This document shows positions 46,951-57,069 of a stretch of DNA of 64,000 nt, piece by piece. Location: the NCBI GenBank assembly GCA_028551475.1, contig CM052359.1:5643583-5707582 (forward strand), read 5' to 3'. The notes below the pieces were generated by a model. The model was not told the origin of the DNA. It searched no databases and saw only the letters and a list, made by a program, of their open reading frames with translations. Source of the stretch: Casuarina equisetifolia (lineage: Eukaryota; Streptophyta; Magnoliopsida; Fagales; Casuarinaceae). Made by a program: the position numbers and the translations under genes. Positions within the stretch are counted from its first letter, which is position 1. Each line of letters starts with the position of its first letter.

Positions 46951-47586
46951 AATCAAATCTCCATTCCCTTTTAGGACAATACGATGGTTGTGACTCCTTA
47001 TAAGAGATAACCCTTTTGGCTTTTTTTAAAATATCTGTATAATCATCCAAGAGTGTCTCCATCCTAAGACCTACTAACTTTAGACTATTTCATATTTCAT
47101 CCATCCCACATAATTGTACTATCACCACCATTTCATCCCTATTTAACTTTTTATTCATGTCGTACCCATACTGAACTAAATCCCTCCTAGAGCGATGACC
47201 CCATAATTCCACCTCTTTGCCTCCATAATGAAATCTCATCAACATAATTCCACAATATATCTCCTAATGTTTCTAACCACTAAATCCCCAACACTACATT
47301 AGACGCTTTCATTAGTAATACAAATAACTCTAAAGGCATAATGATCCCTTGAATTCTCACTTCAATTCTAGAACACTTGCCATGACCTTAAACTTCTTCT
47401 CCATTTGCCACCTAAGCATGGAAATAACTTTTTTCATCAACTCATAAACCAATCTTATCAACTATCCTTCTACTGATAAAATTATGAGTATTGTTAATGT
47501 CCACCAAAATTGTAACTTTTTTTTTATATGCCACTAAACTCTCATTTACTCACATCGTTTTGGGTGCATGTCCCCCATATATGGCG

Positions 47587-48190
47587 TTAAGGGAAACTTC
47601 GAAGTCCTTTGGCTAAAATGGATGGCACCTCTATTTGGAATAACTTTTTCTTACAATGATGCCTTGGAGTATACTTCTCATCATAGTGAAAACATAAACC
47701 TTTTGCCTTCTTGTCCTCATATTGATCCATTGTCACTTTCTTAATGGGTAATATACTATATCTCGTTCCCTTATGAGATAAAGGTAGTCTCCCTAACTTT
47801 TTCAACCATTAAAACTAATAAATCAACCCACTTGTTGCCATGGTAATAATGGACCTCTCTTATTTACTAAAGCAAAATACAAGCATTTATGGACCCAGTT
47901 TGGACTAACTTTGTTAAGTTGTCATAATAGTTATCAAATACACTCTCTCCAAAACATTACATGAACCCTTCCTTAATTCTATCCCAAGTAAGTAACCTTT
48001 TTGTCATTCTATATTCCTTCCCAAAAACTTGAAACCATTTAAGAGCACTACCACAAACATTCTAAGTAATCATTTTCACATTTTTCCAATCAGTACATGG
48101 ATATAATTCAAAGTATTTAGTTACCTGATAAACCCAATTTGCCGAATCTTTTGTCCCATCAAAGCGGGTAAAGCATGGATTAAGAGTTAA
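47587..48190 (-). pseudogene. Gypsy gag fragment
   Basis: Contains the gag signature (FDGTKDSANWVYQV, WKNVKMIT, LKWFQVF, 'DNYYDNLTKLVQTGS') with stops. It is followed by an open frame (47,805-47,587) with a degenerate knuckle, 'GLCFHYDEKYTPRHHCKKK', in which the second Cys has become Tyr. Confidence 0.75.
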
Positions 48191-48200
48191 TGCCCGATAA

Positions 48201-49400
48201 CCCCTACCGAAATATCCCCACTCACCTCCACCTCAGTTGTATATCTTTCCATTAAATGTTCTTTCATCATCAAAACGCTGATTGTCTCTAGAATCCTCAA
48301 CTTGAAAATTTTGATAGTCTTGGAAATCCCCTTCTTGAAAAATCTAGTCATCCTCGTCTGTTACGTTCCTGGTAGAACGTAACGGTACCCTGCAGAGATG
48401 TGGGTAGAGTTGGGCCATTAAAAGGAACCTTTGAGTGGTTAGAAACCACTTGGGTTGGATATGGGTTCATGGGAGCCATGAACCGTGAGGGATAATGGTT
48501 CTCCATCGAAGGAGGATAACAGAGAAACCCTGAAGGGAAAGTTTCAAATTCATTCATCGACCCCTTCCACATTTACAATAAGGGAATATAAAGACAAGCC
48601 TACCTAATAAACCATGGGCCTGGGTACGGGCCTACACTTAGGCCCATAACATCGTCACACCCAATCACATGGGATACATGAAATTCCTCCCGCCGTGACT
48701 CCTTCCCCCCTTGAAAGTCCTTTTTTTTCTCATTGCGACTTCCCCCCTTCGGACATTCATGTGAATGGCCTCTTAGAGAGTTAAGGGGCTTCTTAATGGA
48801 CTCGAATTTATCCCCACCTCCCAAAGCACCAACTAGTGCAAACCCATTCATTGGGGTTTTGGAAAAACTGGAATTATCCACACTACCAATTGGACCACTC
48901 CCTACCACGGAATGTTGATCTCGACCATTTGGTGGGTAACATTGAGCATGGCTTGCTAGAGCTATTAGATAAGTTCCAATTGCTCCTAGAAGAAATGTCC
49001 ATTAAAGTGAATGACATCACTTTGGCTTTATATTTCAAAGAAAATTGCTAAATTAGGAAATATTTACTTCAGACACGGTGCTATAGTAAGATACTCATAC
49101 TTTGATATTGATTACTAGAAAATACCAATAACAACTATGGAGATAGTGCTACACCAAGATACTCCAACTGCAATTTTAACTAGAAAGCAACAACAAACTT
49201 CAAATTAGTAACTAAGCAAAGGGTTGAACTGCGCCTTAGAAAGCTAGTAGACACCAATCTAATAAGGCGTGCCAATAACATGAGGAGAAGTAAGCCCATT
49301 GTATTTCCTTCTAAAAGTTGTGGAGTCAAATGAAAAACGAGATCACATCGAGCGGAGGAGTTACAAGAGTTTTCTTTATACATGCCGCATGAAAAAGGGG
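48201..49400. other. Unassigned region next to the gypsy gag
   Basis: G+C is higher than in the neighbouring repeats. Minus-strand open frames at 48,348-48,572 and 48,600-48,908 (Pro/Gly/Ser-rich) might be a decayed upstream gag or another element's ORF. I cannot assign them. Confidence 0.3.
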
Positions 49401-50483
49401 GGAAAAGAATAAACAGAAGTATTTACATGTGAAGACTGGGTCTGCAAACTTTTACATGGGCCCTAAGTGACATACATCCCAATAAAAGACGTTACAAATA
49501 CACTAGAAACAAGACCGCCTTATGGACTTAACGAGTGTTTATCTCCTGAACATGTTTAAGACTTGTCTCACGCATCAATTTCTTTCAACTTGCTCGGATA
49601 TCCAAATTCTAATGCCATCCTCATATCTCAAGCTCCATAATTTGGTAGAACCATCAAAAGAAACAGGTGTTACGTCCATTGTCTCTCTTCTTTTTCTTTT
49701 CTTTTTTTGTTTCTTCTTTCCAAATATTTTAATGAAGTGTGATGCGTAATGGACGTAATCAAATTCATTAAAATTAAACAAGACGGATCCCTTAAACACA
49801 ACCTGCATTCAGATGAATTTATAACTTAGTTTAATAAATTTGATTAGTTCAAGCATAGGATAAAACTAAATAAAGATTACTTTGATACCGCGATATCCTC
49901 CCTTGCTGGTTGGTTGTACCGGTTTAGCCCATTTAAGAGGATGGGCCTTAAGGACCCATTTGAACTCAATTTTCAGCCTGCTTTTGTTCTTCTGAAAAAG
50001 AAAATTGAAGAAGAAAAAGTTAATAATTCGTAGAAGAAGGCCTAAGGAAGTGATGAGTGAAGAAGAAACAACAGTGCCTTTTAATGGCGAATGAAAGGAG
50101 GTAGTTAGAGACCCATCTACAACGTCTCCTCTTTGTTTTGTCATTTCAGAAATTAAAATTCTGGGTTTCTGCCCAGACGCAAGCCTTTACAGCCTCACTA
50201 TCTCCATCCATAAATGAACTAGGCCCACCCATAAATAATGCCTAGCTTGTAATTTGATTAAGCTAAAGGAACTCAGCCCTATGCCTGTTTGTCGGATTAT
50301 AGATCTTCCAAACGAGACAGTAGCTAGCCATTCCTTCAAAAAAGAAAACATTTGTACATTTGATTCCCGAACAATCTAAACAAGTTCCAAATTATTTGAA
50401 AATTTTGGCTCGAAACTTGTAGGTCCATAATGATAGGTACCCCCAATAATAGGCTGCTCTGTGTGTAAACGAGGGGCACAGCC

Positions 50484-50489
50484 CACGTG
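50484..50489. promoter_or_regulatory. G-box CACGTG, distal
   Basis: Perfect CACGTG about 2.06 kb upstream of the Aux/IAA ATG (context gcccacgtgatgg). Confidence 0.35.
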
Positions 50490-51493
50490 ATGGGAGTTTA
50501 GCTGATGATTAGCCTCATGCTGATCCTACACTGGACACAAATGACAGAATCCCAAACCTGTCTGGCCCCCGCGCTCGCTCGTGTTCTGCAACGACACCGA
50601 ACAATACAGAGTTGGGATTGGATAGGAGCGACTAAAATCAACGACAGTGACTTCTGAAAGTTGGACGGGACAGCGTTCTGCGTGTTGCGTGTGTTTGGAG
50701 GTAACGTGGGACGGCCCTACACCGACAACAAGACCACAGAATCAAAAGCCAAGGCCAACACTTTCCTCCGAAGTGTACTGTTAAAAGCCTTTCGAATCAC
50801 ACTAAAAAGGCATGTCAAAATGAGAATGATTTCTGAATGGGAAAAAAACGGTGTTCCAAAAACCAGACAGGACAATTAAACAGCCTGGTTACGCAGTCCA
50901 TTGGTCCCTCAATGAGTAATTTGATTCCTGATCCTTTGTCCCTCCTTAGACAAGATTTTCAGCTCATATATTTATTGTTCCCGAACACTAAGTAAGTGTC
51001 TTGACATATTGAAAACCATCTTGCTGTACCCAATTAGGGGACCTATTGAAAAGCAAGGCTTGAAATGCCCTACCCCTCCAGAGTCTCAACCCAAGCCCAC
51101 CCATCCTAAACAAGTGGACGAGATTACACTGTCAAATGCCATGCCAAATCAAGGCTAGTGTTGGACACCAAGCGTTTGAAGTTTCTCCCTCGACACGAAT
51201 GGTCTGCTGCTACAACGTAGGTGGCACCGAATAGTGCCTCGTGCGGGTCCAGCGCTGCAGAGTGCTCGGGGCTTGCCGGGGTGACGCGAAACCCGCGTGG
51301 ATATCTTTCAACCATCCTCAGACCACTGACTTAACACACAGAGATTGATTCCGTCGAAGGGGGCAGAATTTAATTACAGCGGATTCCGGATCGATGGACC
51401 ATTCATGCAACAACTCAAACAAAAGCACATAGCATTGTTTATCTTATGTCCCTCTCCCTCTTTTTCTGTGTCTTTATGTAGCAGTCGACGATC

Positions 51494-51499
51494 CACGTG
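51494..51499. promoter_or_regulatory. G-box CACGTG, proximal
   Basis: Perfect CACGTG about 1.05 kb upstream of the Aux/IAA ATG (context atccacgtgttgg). PIF-type bHLH factors bind this site, and Arabidopsis IAA29 is a known PIF4/PIF5 target; occupancy here is an inference. Confidence 0.4.
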
Positions 51500-52391
51500 T
51501 TGGATCCTTCTACTTTATGCAAAGACGATCATTCACGATGCGTATAACAAGTAAAACCAAGCTCGAAAAGTCCCGCCCCAAGAACTATATCAGGAACTGC
51601 GTGCAACCCATTCAGTGAGAGAAAGAACATTGTCCAAGACTTTGGATACAAAGGACATTGAGTGGTCGGGACCCACTTGTTCCATCTGGTTGACTATCGA
51701 GCCATTTGAAAATCTACTGTCCATTACGGGATACATCCTTTCCTTGAATCCACACGGTCCCGCACAGGGACCCGGCTAGAAAGGGCTCCCAAGTTTCCTG
51801 CTCATTTCGGGAGCGTGAGAACAACGCTCTACTGAGTTCTCTTTCAAGCTTTATTCTTTTTTAAATACAACAAGGATAGCATTCGATAAGTATCATTAAT
51901 AATAACAAGACTAGACCTAATAATTATATATAAAATAAGTACAAAAGTCTAATCCTTAATTATTCAACTTCATATCTTGTCTCTTAGACTTACTAACTGA
52001 GTTAAGGTATTCCGATTAATGATTCAACTTTTAAATTCATTTAAATGCATTTTTATGTAAATGGTAGCTAAACATAATGGTGGCTTTCGGCTCATAATAG
52101 TAATGCGGCGTTTTCAGATCCTAAAAGCATGAGATTTCAATGCAAGTGGTGCTGGGATTCCTAAAGCGTCAAAACGTGGCTTCACCGACGAATAAATTCC
52201 CATGGGAGAACAAGGTGTGCGTAAAGTTCGTGGCTTTAATGCGCGTGAATGGCTTTAACGAAGACCATGAGCACTGGATCAGCGGGGCAACTGGGTCGGC
52301 CGAAAGGGGAGCACTGAGACCGACCCCCTTAACGATGGTTTCCCAACACCCTGTCCCACGCCCGCCCAGCCCGGGCTTCGCTTCTCCTTCC

Positions 52392-52409
52392 TGTCTCTGT
52401 CTTTGTCTC
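52392..52409 (+). promoter_or_regulatory. Pair of TGTCTC auxin-response elements
   Basis: TGTCTC occurs at 52,392-52,397 and 52,404-52,409, 155 and 143 bases upstream of the ATG and just upstream of the likely TATA box. They lie in a CT-rich patch, so chance occurrence is possible. A third copy is at 51,978-51,983. Confidence 0.4.
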
Positions 52410-52419
52410 TCTCTCTTTC

Positions 52420-52426
52420 TATTAAA
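52420..52426 (+). promoter_or_regulatory. TATA-like element of the Aux/IAA gene
   Basis: TATTAAA about 121 bases before the ATG, in context ttctattaaaagcc. Confidence 0.35.
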
Positions 52427-52546
52427 AGCCCCGTTAGGAGGAAGCCACTGACTGGTTCGCTCCTTTGCTTTCACATCCCTTTGAAGTTTCTGCTTTCGGT
52501 TCTTTTTATATTGGGAATTCTTTGTTTTGTTATTGTTGGATTATAC

Positions 52547-53689
52547 ATGGAGCTTCAACTGGGTCTCGCTCTTCCAAGCGATCCTACCAAGAGCTTCGAT
52601 TTAAATTACTATGATTATGAGCCTAAGGAGGTCGCAGTCTCCGAACTGCAGTTCAATGCCCCAGGCTATGCGTCGAGCTGCCATGATTTCAATGACATCA
52701 ACAACAAAAAGCGTAGTTTTTGCCAGGCCTTTGAGAATAGGAGAGATAGAGCCGTGCCTCGGACGCTTCCTTTGCTGTTTTGGGACAACCATCCCAACGA
52801 GGAAGACGACCCCAAAGACCTCGAGAATCACTCTTTATTCGATTTTAACAAGTGCGTTCCTTCTCTTCTTTTCATGTTTCGTCAGCTTCTTTTCCCCACC
52901 CTTCTTTTTTTTTTTTTTTTCTTTTTTTGAGTAACCGAAGTTTGATGGAATTAAAATACAGAAATGATGGGAATCGAGATGTTCTGGTGGGGTGGCCACC
53001 AATCAAGTCACGGAAGATTACAAGCCTTCGCCACGAAAGCCAAGGTGGTCGTAGGTTTGAGAATGCCTATGCTCGTGGAGGCAGAAGATCAAACTCCATG
53101 TACGTGAAGGTGAAGATGGAAGGAGTCCCCATAGCTCGAAAGGTCGACCTTAGCCTCCATCAGTCCTTTCAAACACTCAGAGACACATTAATGGACATGT
53201 TTGGGCGATGTAAGTACAAGGTTTGCGTGCGATACGTGTGTGTTGCCGAGCAATAAAAAGGCGTCCAACTGACATATTTTCACCGTATGGTTTTTTAAGG
53301 GCTGTTGGAAACAGGACAGGAAAATTCAAACCATTACAATCTCGCTTACCAAGACGAGGGAGGAGACTGGCTTTATACCCAAGATGCAACTTGGAGGTAA
53401 GTCTACGAATCCATCTACAGTGTCGGATTCAGTGTCGATCTTATTTACAAATCAATAATATAAATTGGGCAGCTGTGGGGAGTCTCGTATAAAGCAAATC
53501 TATATGAAATACGAACATGGGCCAATTCGAATCTAGTGAGTGACTAAAATATTCAGACGATCTTCAAAGGTAGATATGTTAAAAGCAGAAAAAGAAAGGG
53601 CAATTATTCTTAACTCTGGAGTTTTCTGGTTCAACAGGACTTTCATTCGGTCGGTGCAGCGTCTCAAATTGCTGAAGAGCAGCGGTTGA
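52547..53689 (+). CDS. IAA29: Aux/IAA repressor, IAA29-like, 4 exons
   Basis: Exons: 52547-52851, 52962-53209, 53300-53396, 53638-53689; 702 bases, 233 residues plus stop, all GT-AG with matching phases. Domain I is the EAR-type LQLGLAL at residues 3-9. The domain II degron is VGWPPIKS (GWPPI at 112-116, where GWPPV is usual), so TIR1/AFB-dependent turnover is expected. Domains III/IV (PB1) start at SMYVKVKMEGVPIARKVDL and end with GGDWLYTQDATWRTFIRSVQ. The charged acidic stretch before domain II and the loss of the usual GDVP-type loop sequence (QDAT here) resemble AtIAA29. The protein should act in the nucleus, binding ARF proteins and recruiting TOPLESS. Exon 3 could not start at the later AG near 53,319, because that would create a stop. 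An open frame continuing upstream of the ATG is not conserved. Confidence 0.92.
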
Positions 53690-54630
53690 ACAAGCAACAA
53701 GCAGAGCAGTTTTGCTAATCCTCAGTGTTTTAGCTATGTTTACAGCTTTGTAGACTCATTTGGTCTTGTGACATGAAATTTCGATGACTTTGTAGATATA
53801 GTTTTGCTTAAATGTAGTGGTAGCAAATCCTAGCTTTGGTTAACTCGAAATGGCCAAGACCATATGTAGATTTGAATTGCACTGGAAGCTTGAGTAGAGA
53901 GTTAAAGTTATCAAATTATAAGCATATTTTTTGAAACCAATTAAGAAAGATAAATATTATACTAAGTAAGAATTGACATAATTTTATTGATTTTGTGATT
54001 TTAAATTACTCAATTGAGATTTTCTTTTATCAAATCAATCATTGGGGTGCAAGAGATATTTTACGAAATCCTTGAGAAATTATTTTGTATCAAATTGATC
54101 GTGACTTCAAGCTTTGTTAGTTTTCATTAGTCACACATCAATACGTCAATACAAGTTTATGTCGTTGTCAATGTTAGTTAAATATTAATGTCATAGGTTT
54201 AGTAGTTAAACATTGATGTCACAAATTTATGTTTCATCTTAAAAGATCAACCTTATTAAAAGATAAAAAAATATATATATAACAAACTTCATTTTCTTAT
54301 ATTAAAAAGGCAAGTGGAATGATCTAACCATGTAAACCCAGGCTTAGATACTTCTATGTGACATTAACATCTTTGGTCATGCAAACCTCAAGTTTTGTGA
54401 GTTTCCATATGAAAGAACAAAATTAAATACAAAAAAAAAAGAGGAAAAAAATGTTCAAATGGCAATTACTCCTTAGTTGCTAATGAGATGAAATTTGTTT
54501 AATTATTCTCAAATTTGGTCTTTGAATGTGACTAAATTATTCTAAACTCAAAAAAGCGTGATTGCATTTTCATTTTAACCTATTGAAGATAATTGATTAA
54601 ATTTAGTTTTAGCGCCTTGACCATTAGCTT
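53690..54630. other. 3' flank of the Aux/IAA gene and AT-rich spacer
   Basis: Nothing gene-like. The first few hundred bases are the likely 3' untranslated region. Confidence 0.5.
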
Positions 54631-54639
54631 AAAAGAAAA

Positions 54640-55800
54640 CACTATGTCCATCTAGATGGATCTCAATAAATGCAACATGGTTGCACCAAAGTACACCGCC
54701 TGGAGTGAAATCTCCTTTCTTGATGAATGTACTATGGAAGAGAAAAATATATCTTCCTATCATCCAGAATCAAGATATCAAATCCATCGCGTGATCTATT
54801 GATGGATAAATAACCCTTAAGGTTTATGAGATCCTATGACTTAGGTAAACACCACAACCGAAATAAGGATGAGTATGGACCAGGCTACTTGTTGTCTTCT
54901 AAGAATTGAAAAACGTGAGCATGAGTCCCAGGACTATGCACGAGTGGAGTCCTCTCAAGATTCTTCTGAAGCAAAATCCAATTATCAAATAGCAGGTCAA
55001 TAGGTGGGTTTCACCTTGTCTGCTGTCAAGACCAACTTTTAGTTGGTGAAAACCGTCAAGAATGTGGGACAGGGGGTCTATCAAAAAGATTACAGGCCAA
55101 AGGTTCAAAAGGATCCAAACTGTAACCCATCAAGATCCAAACAGCTTAAGATGGGTTACCAATTAACTATCTCAAGAGTAGCATGAAGACTCAAGACAGA
55201 TCCTCCTCTAACGAAGAAGAGGTTGAAATCCAAAACTACCCATCTCAGATGCACTCATAAATATGTTTATTAATATTGTGGTGCGGAGATGGCCTATACA
55301 AGTAATCATACTTGTCAACAAAGAGTGCAAACTAGATGCACTTGTACACTTTGGCATTGATGCAGATCTTAACTGTATTAGGGAGAGATTAACTCCTTCC
55401 ACATATTATGAGATGAACCTTGAAGGACTAAGGTCCGCCAATAGGTCCAATTTTTTTAAAATAAATTACAAGTTGTTAAACGTAGTAGTCTACACCAAAG
55501 AAGTGTGTTTCAGTACATATTTTCTCCTTGCAAAGGATGTTCAACAGGATGCAAATTGAGATTACCTTTATATCGCTGCTAAAACCCTTCAGTATCAACA
55601 ACAATCAAATCATTCCAAGAGGTATGGTGAAAAATTCACATTTGACTTCATTCACAAACTGGCAATTAGGAAGTTGAAGCTCATTAAGACCTAAAAAGTC
55701 GTTGATAAGCAAATTTGTTCGCTTATCAAGTGCAAAGAGCGTCATCAAAACTCGGCCAAGAAAACAAATTGTATATATTTGAATAGAATAGAACAAGAAG
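54640..55800 (+). pseudogene. Decayed pararetrovirus- or retroelement-like protease region
   Basis: The plus-strand open frame at 55,263-55,559 reads like the retropepsin part of a plant enzymatic polyprotein. A hydrophobic strand is followed by a block with 'KECKLDALVHFGID', an Asn-Cys-Ile turn and then a second strand ending 'FLLAKDVQQDA'. The Asp-Thr/Ser-Gly catalytic triad is destroyed at this point, so no activity is possible. Upstream pieces (54,640-55,250) are in shifting frames with stops and would be the preceding part of the same polyprotein. The best guess is an endogenous copy of a caulimovirid-type element; a Ty3-like origin cannot be excluded. It is non-functional. Confidence 0.45.
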
Positions 55801-56200
55801 TTTTTCCGCTTCTTTAAGGAAAAGAATTCAAGTAGATCAATTAAAAATAGAAGAATTTATTCTAATCTGCTATGTGCCTTTTAGGACAAAAAAAAAATAG
55901 AAAAAAACATAGTTTTGTCCTATGCTGAAGGCTTAATGAATCACAAATTCATATGACAGATAGGGTCATTCAAATGAGTAATTACGTGAATCCCATTGTA
56001 GGAATGAAATTAAAGGCCTCTATTCTCATTTTGGGCGGAATAGATCTACTAGTTCTTTGATTCAAATTAGGTAAAAGGGATCTTGAATTGAGAAATACTT
56101 CAAAGTCTCCACAGAATTCTATAGACACTTCCATTTCATCTCCACCTACAAACTGCATTTCATTTGACTCCTATTTGTCACGTTTTAGTGTGGAATGCTC
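55801..56200. other. Spacer, no gene recognised
   Basis: May contain more of the same decayed polyprotein (weak hydrophilic frames), but nothing I can support. Confidence 0.35.
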
Positions 56201-56204
56201 CAAA

Positions 56205-56515
56205 AGAAAAGATATATGAAGGACATTATCTTATATTGAAAAGGAAAGTGAGAGGCCTTGCGTTTATAAGAGGTTTGGTAATTCTACCTAATAGATTGGT
56301 CTTTTGGATTGAAGTTCCAAGCCCATACTAAAGTGGTATTAGACCCAACCTATGACCCATTACAAATATCATGGATTTGAGTGGGAGATATATTAAAGAC
56401 ATTATCCCACATTAGAAAGGCAAGTTGCAAATCTTGGGTTTATAACGGGTTTTATAACTTCACCTAATAAAATAGTTTTTTGGGTTAGAATTATAGCCCC
56501 ATGACACGTTGGTCT
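56205..56515. repeat. Direct repeat, two copies about 185 bases apart
   Basis: Blocks beginning 'ggacattatcttatattg' (56,221) and 'agacattatcccacatta' (56,398) share order and sequence through 'ttataa', 'acctaataaa' and 'ttttgg(a/g)tt(g/a)gaa'. The 'cattatcccacatt' start is common in plant LTR ends. Confidence 0.55.
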
Positions 56516-57060
56516 CGTATAGAATAAAATGTAGTGTGAATCTTTAAACCAAAAATAAAAACATAAAATAAAAAGGGGGAAAAGGCAGCGGCATTCCAGA
56601 AAATAGATTTCTAGGCCAGAGGACATACGGAACCCAAGTGGGATGCTGTATATATGAAATCGAACTACAGAAAAATTTAGAGGGAATCCTGCATGGAGAG
56701 ATAGATTGGAGCCCTTAGTTTTACTGCAAAATGGTAATGCCATAACGGGACCGTCAATTGAGGTAAAATTTGGAGAATAGGGCATCTGTTGATAAGAAGC
56801 ACAAACAAGAAACTAGTAAATTAGACTTCTGAAAATGGAGGTGCGGTGAAGAATATTAAAGATCCATTTGTTCGGTGGCTGAACCACTATGGAACCTTTG
56901 TATTTAGGAGAAAATGATAGGAGATCGGTAACATCTGCCATCCGACAAGGAAAAAGGAAAAAACTTCGCTTCAGAAAAAAATTCACGTCTTTATATACTT
57001 CTAAAGAAGTATGAGTTACTCGAATCATTAGGCAAGGAAAAGGAAGGTATTCAAGGAGTA
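56516..57060. other. Spacer, no gene recognised
   Basis: Open frames on the minus strand here lack family features. Confidence 0.4.
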
Positions 57061-57069
57061 TTTGGGGAG

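Larger units (their letters stand above)
43960..48200 (-). mobile_element. Ty3/gypsy element, coding region decayed
   Basis: Minus strand, in order: gag (48,190-47,860; 'PCFTRFDGTKDSANWVYQV', 'ALKWFQVF'), zinc knuckle (about 47,690), RT, RNase H, integrase (see separate entries), and a C-terminal part near 44,400-44,750 ('KLSPKYYGPFKVL', 'VHPMFHVSRLKQ', 'EYVVHW'). A purine-rich tract (AATGGGGGTGAGAA) ends at 44,317, directly before TGTTACATAC, which starts the 3' LTR at 44,316. The LTR runs down to roughly 43,960. The terminal 'VHW' block suggests a chromodomain-type lineage. I found no 5' LTR or primer-binding site above 48.2 kb, so the 5' end is lost or too decayed to see. Confidence 0.85.
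49401..52380. other. Upstream region of the Aux/IAA gene, no other gene recognised
   Basis: Mixed composition, with moderate-G+C patches near 50.5-51.8 kb. I found no exon-like sequence with a known family. It contains two perfect G-boxes and TGTCTC sites, listed separately. Confidence 0.45.

Noticed and set aside
52403..52851. Longer N-terminus for the Aux/IAA protein, from an in-frame ATG at 52,403
   Set aside because: The added residues precede the domain I motif, which begins two residues after the ATG at 52,547 in this family, and they overlap the likely TATA element.
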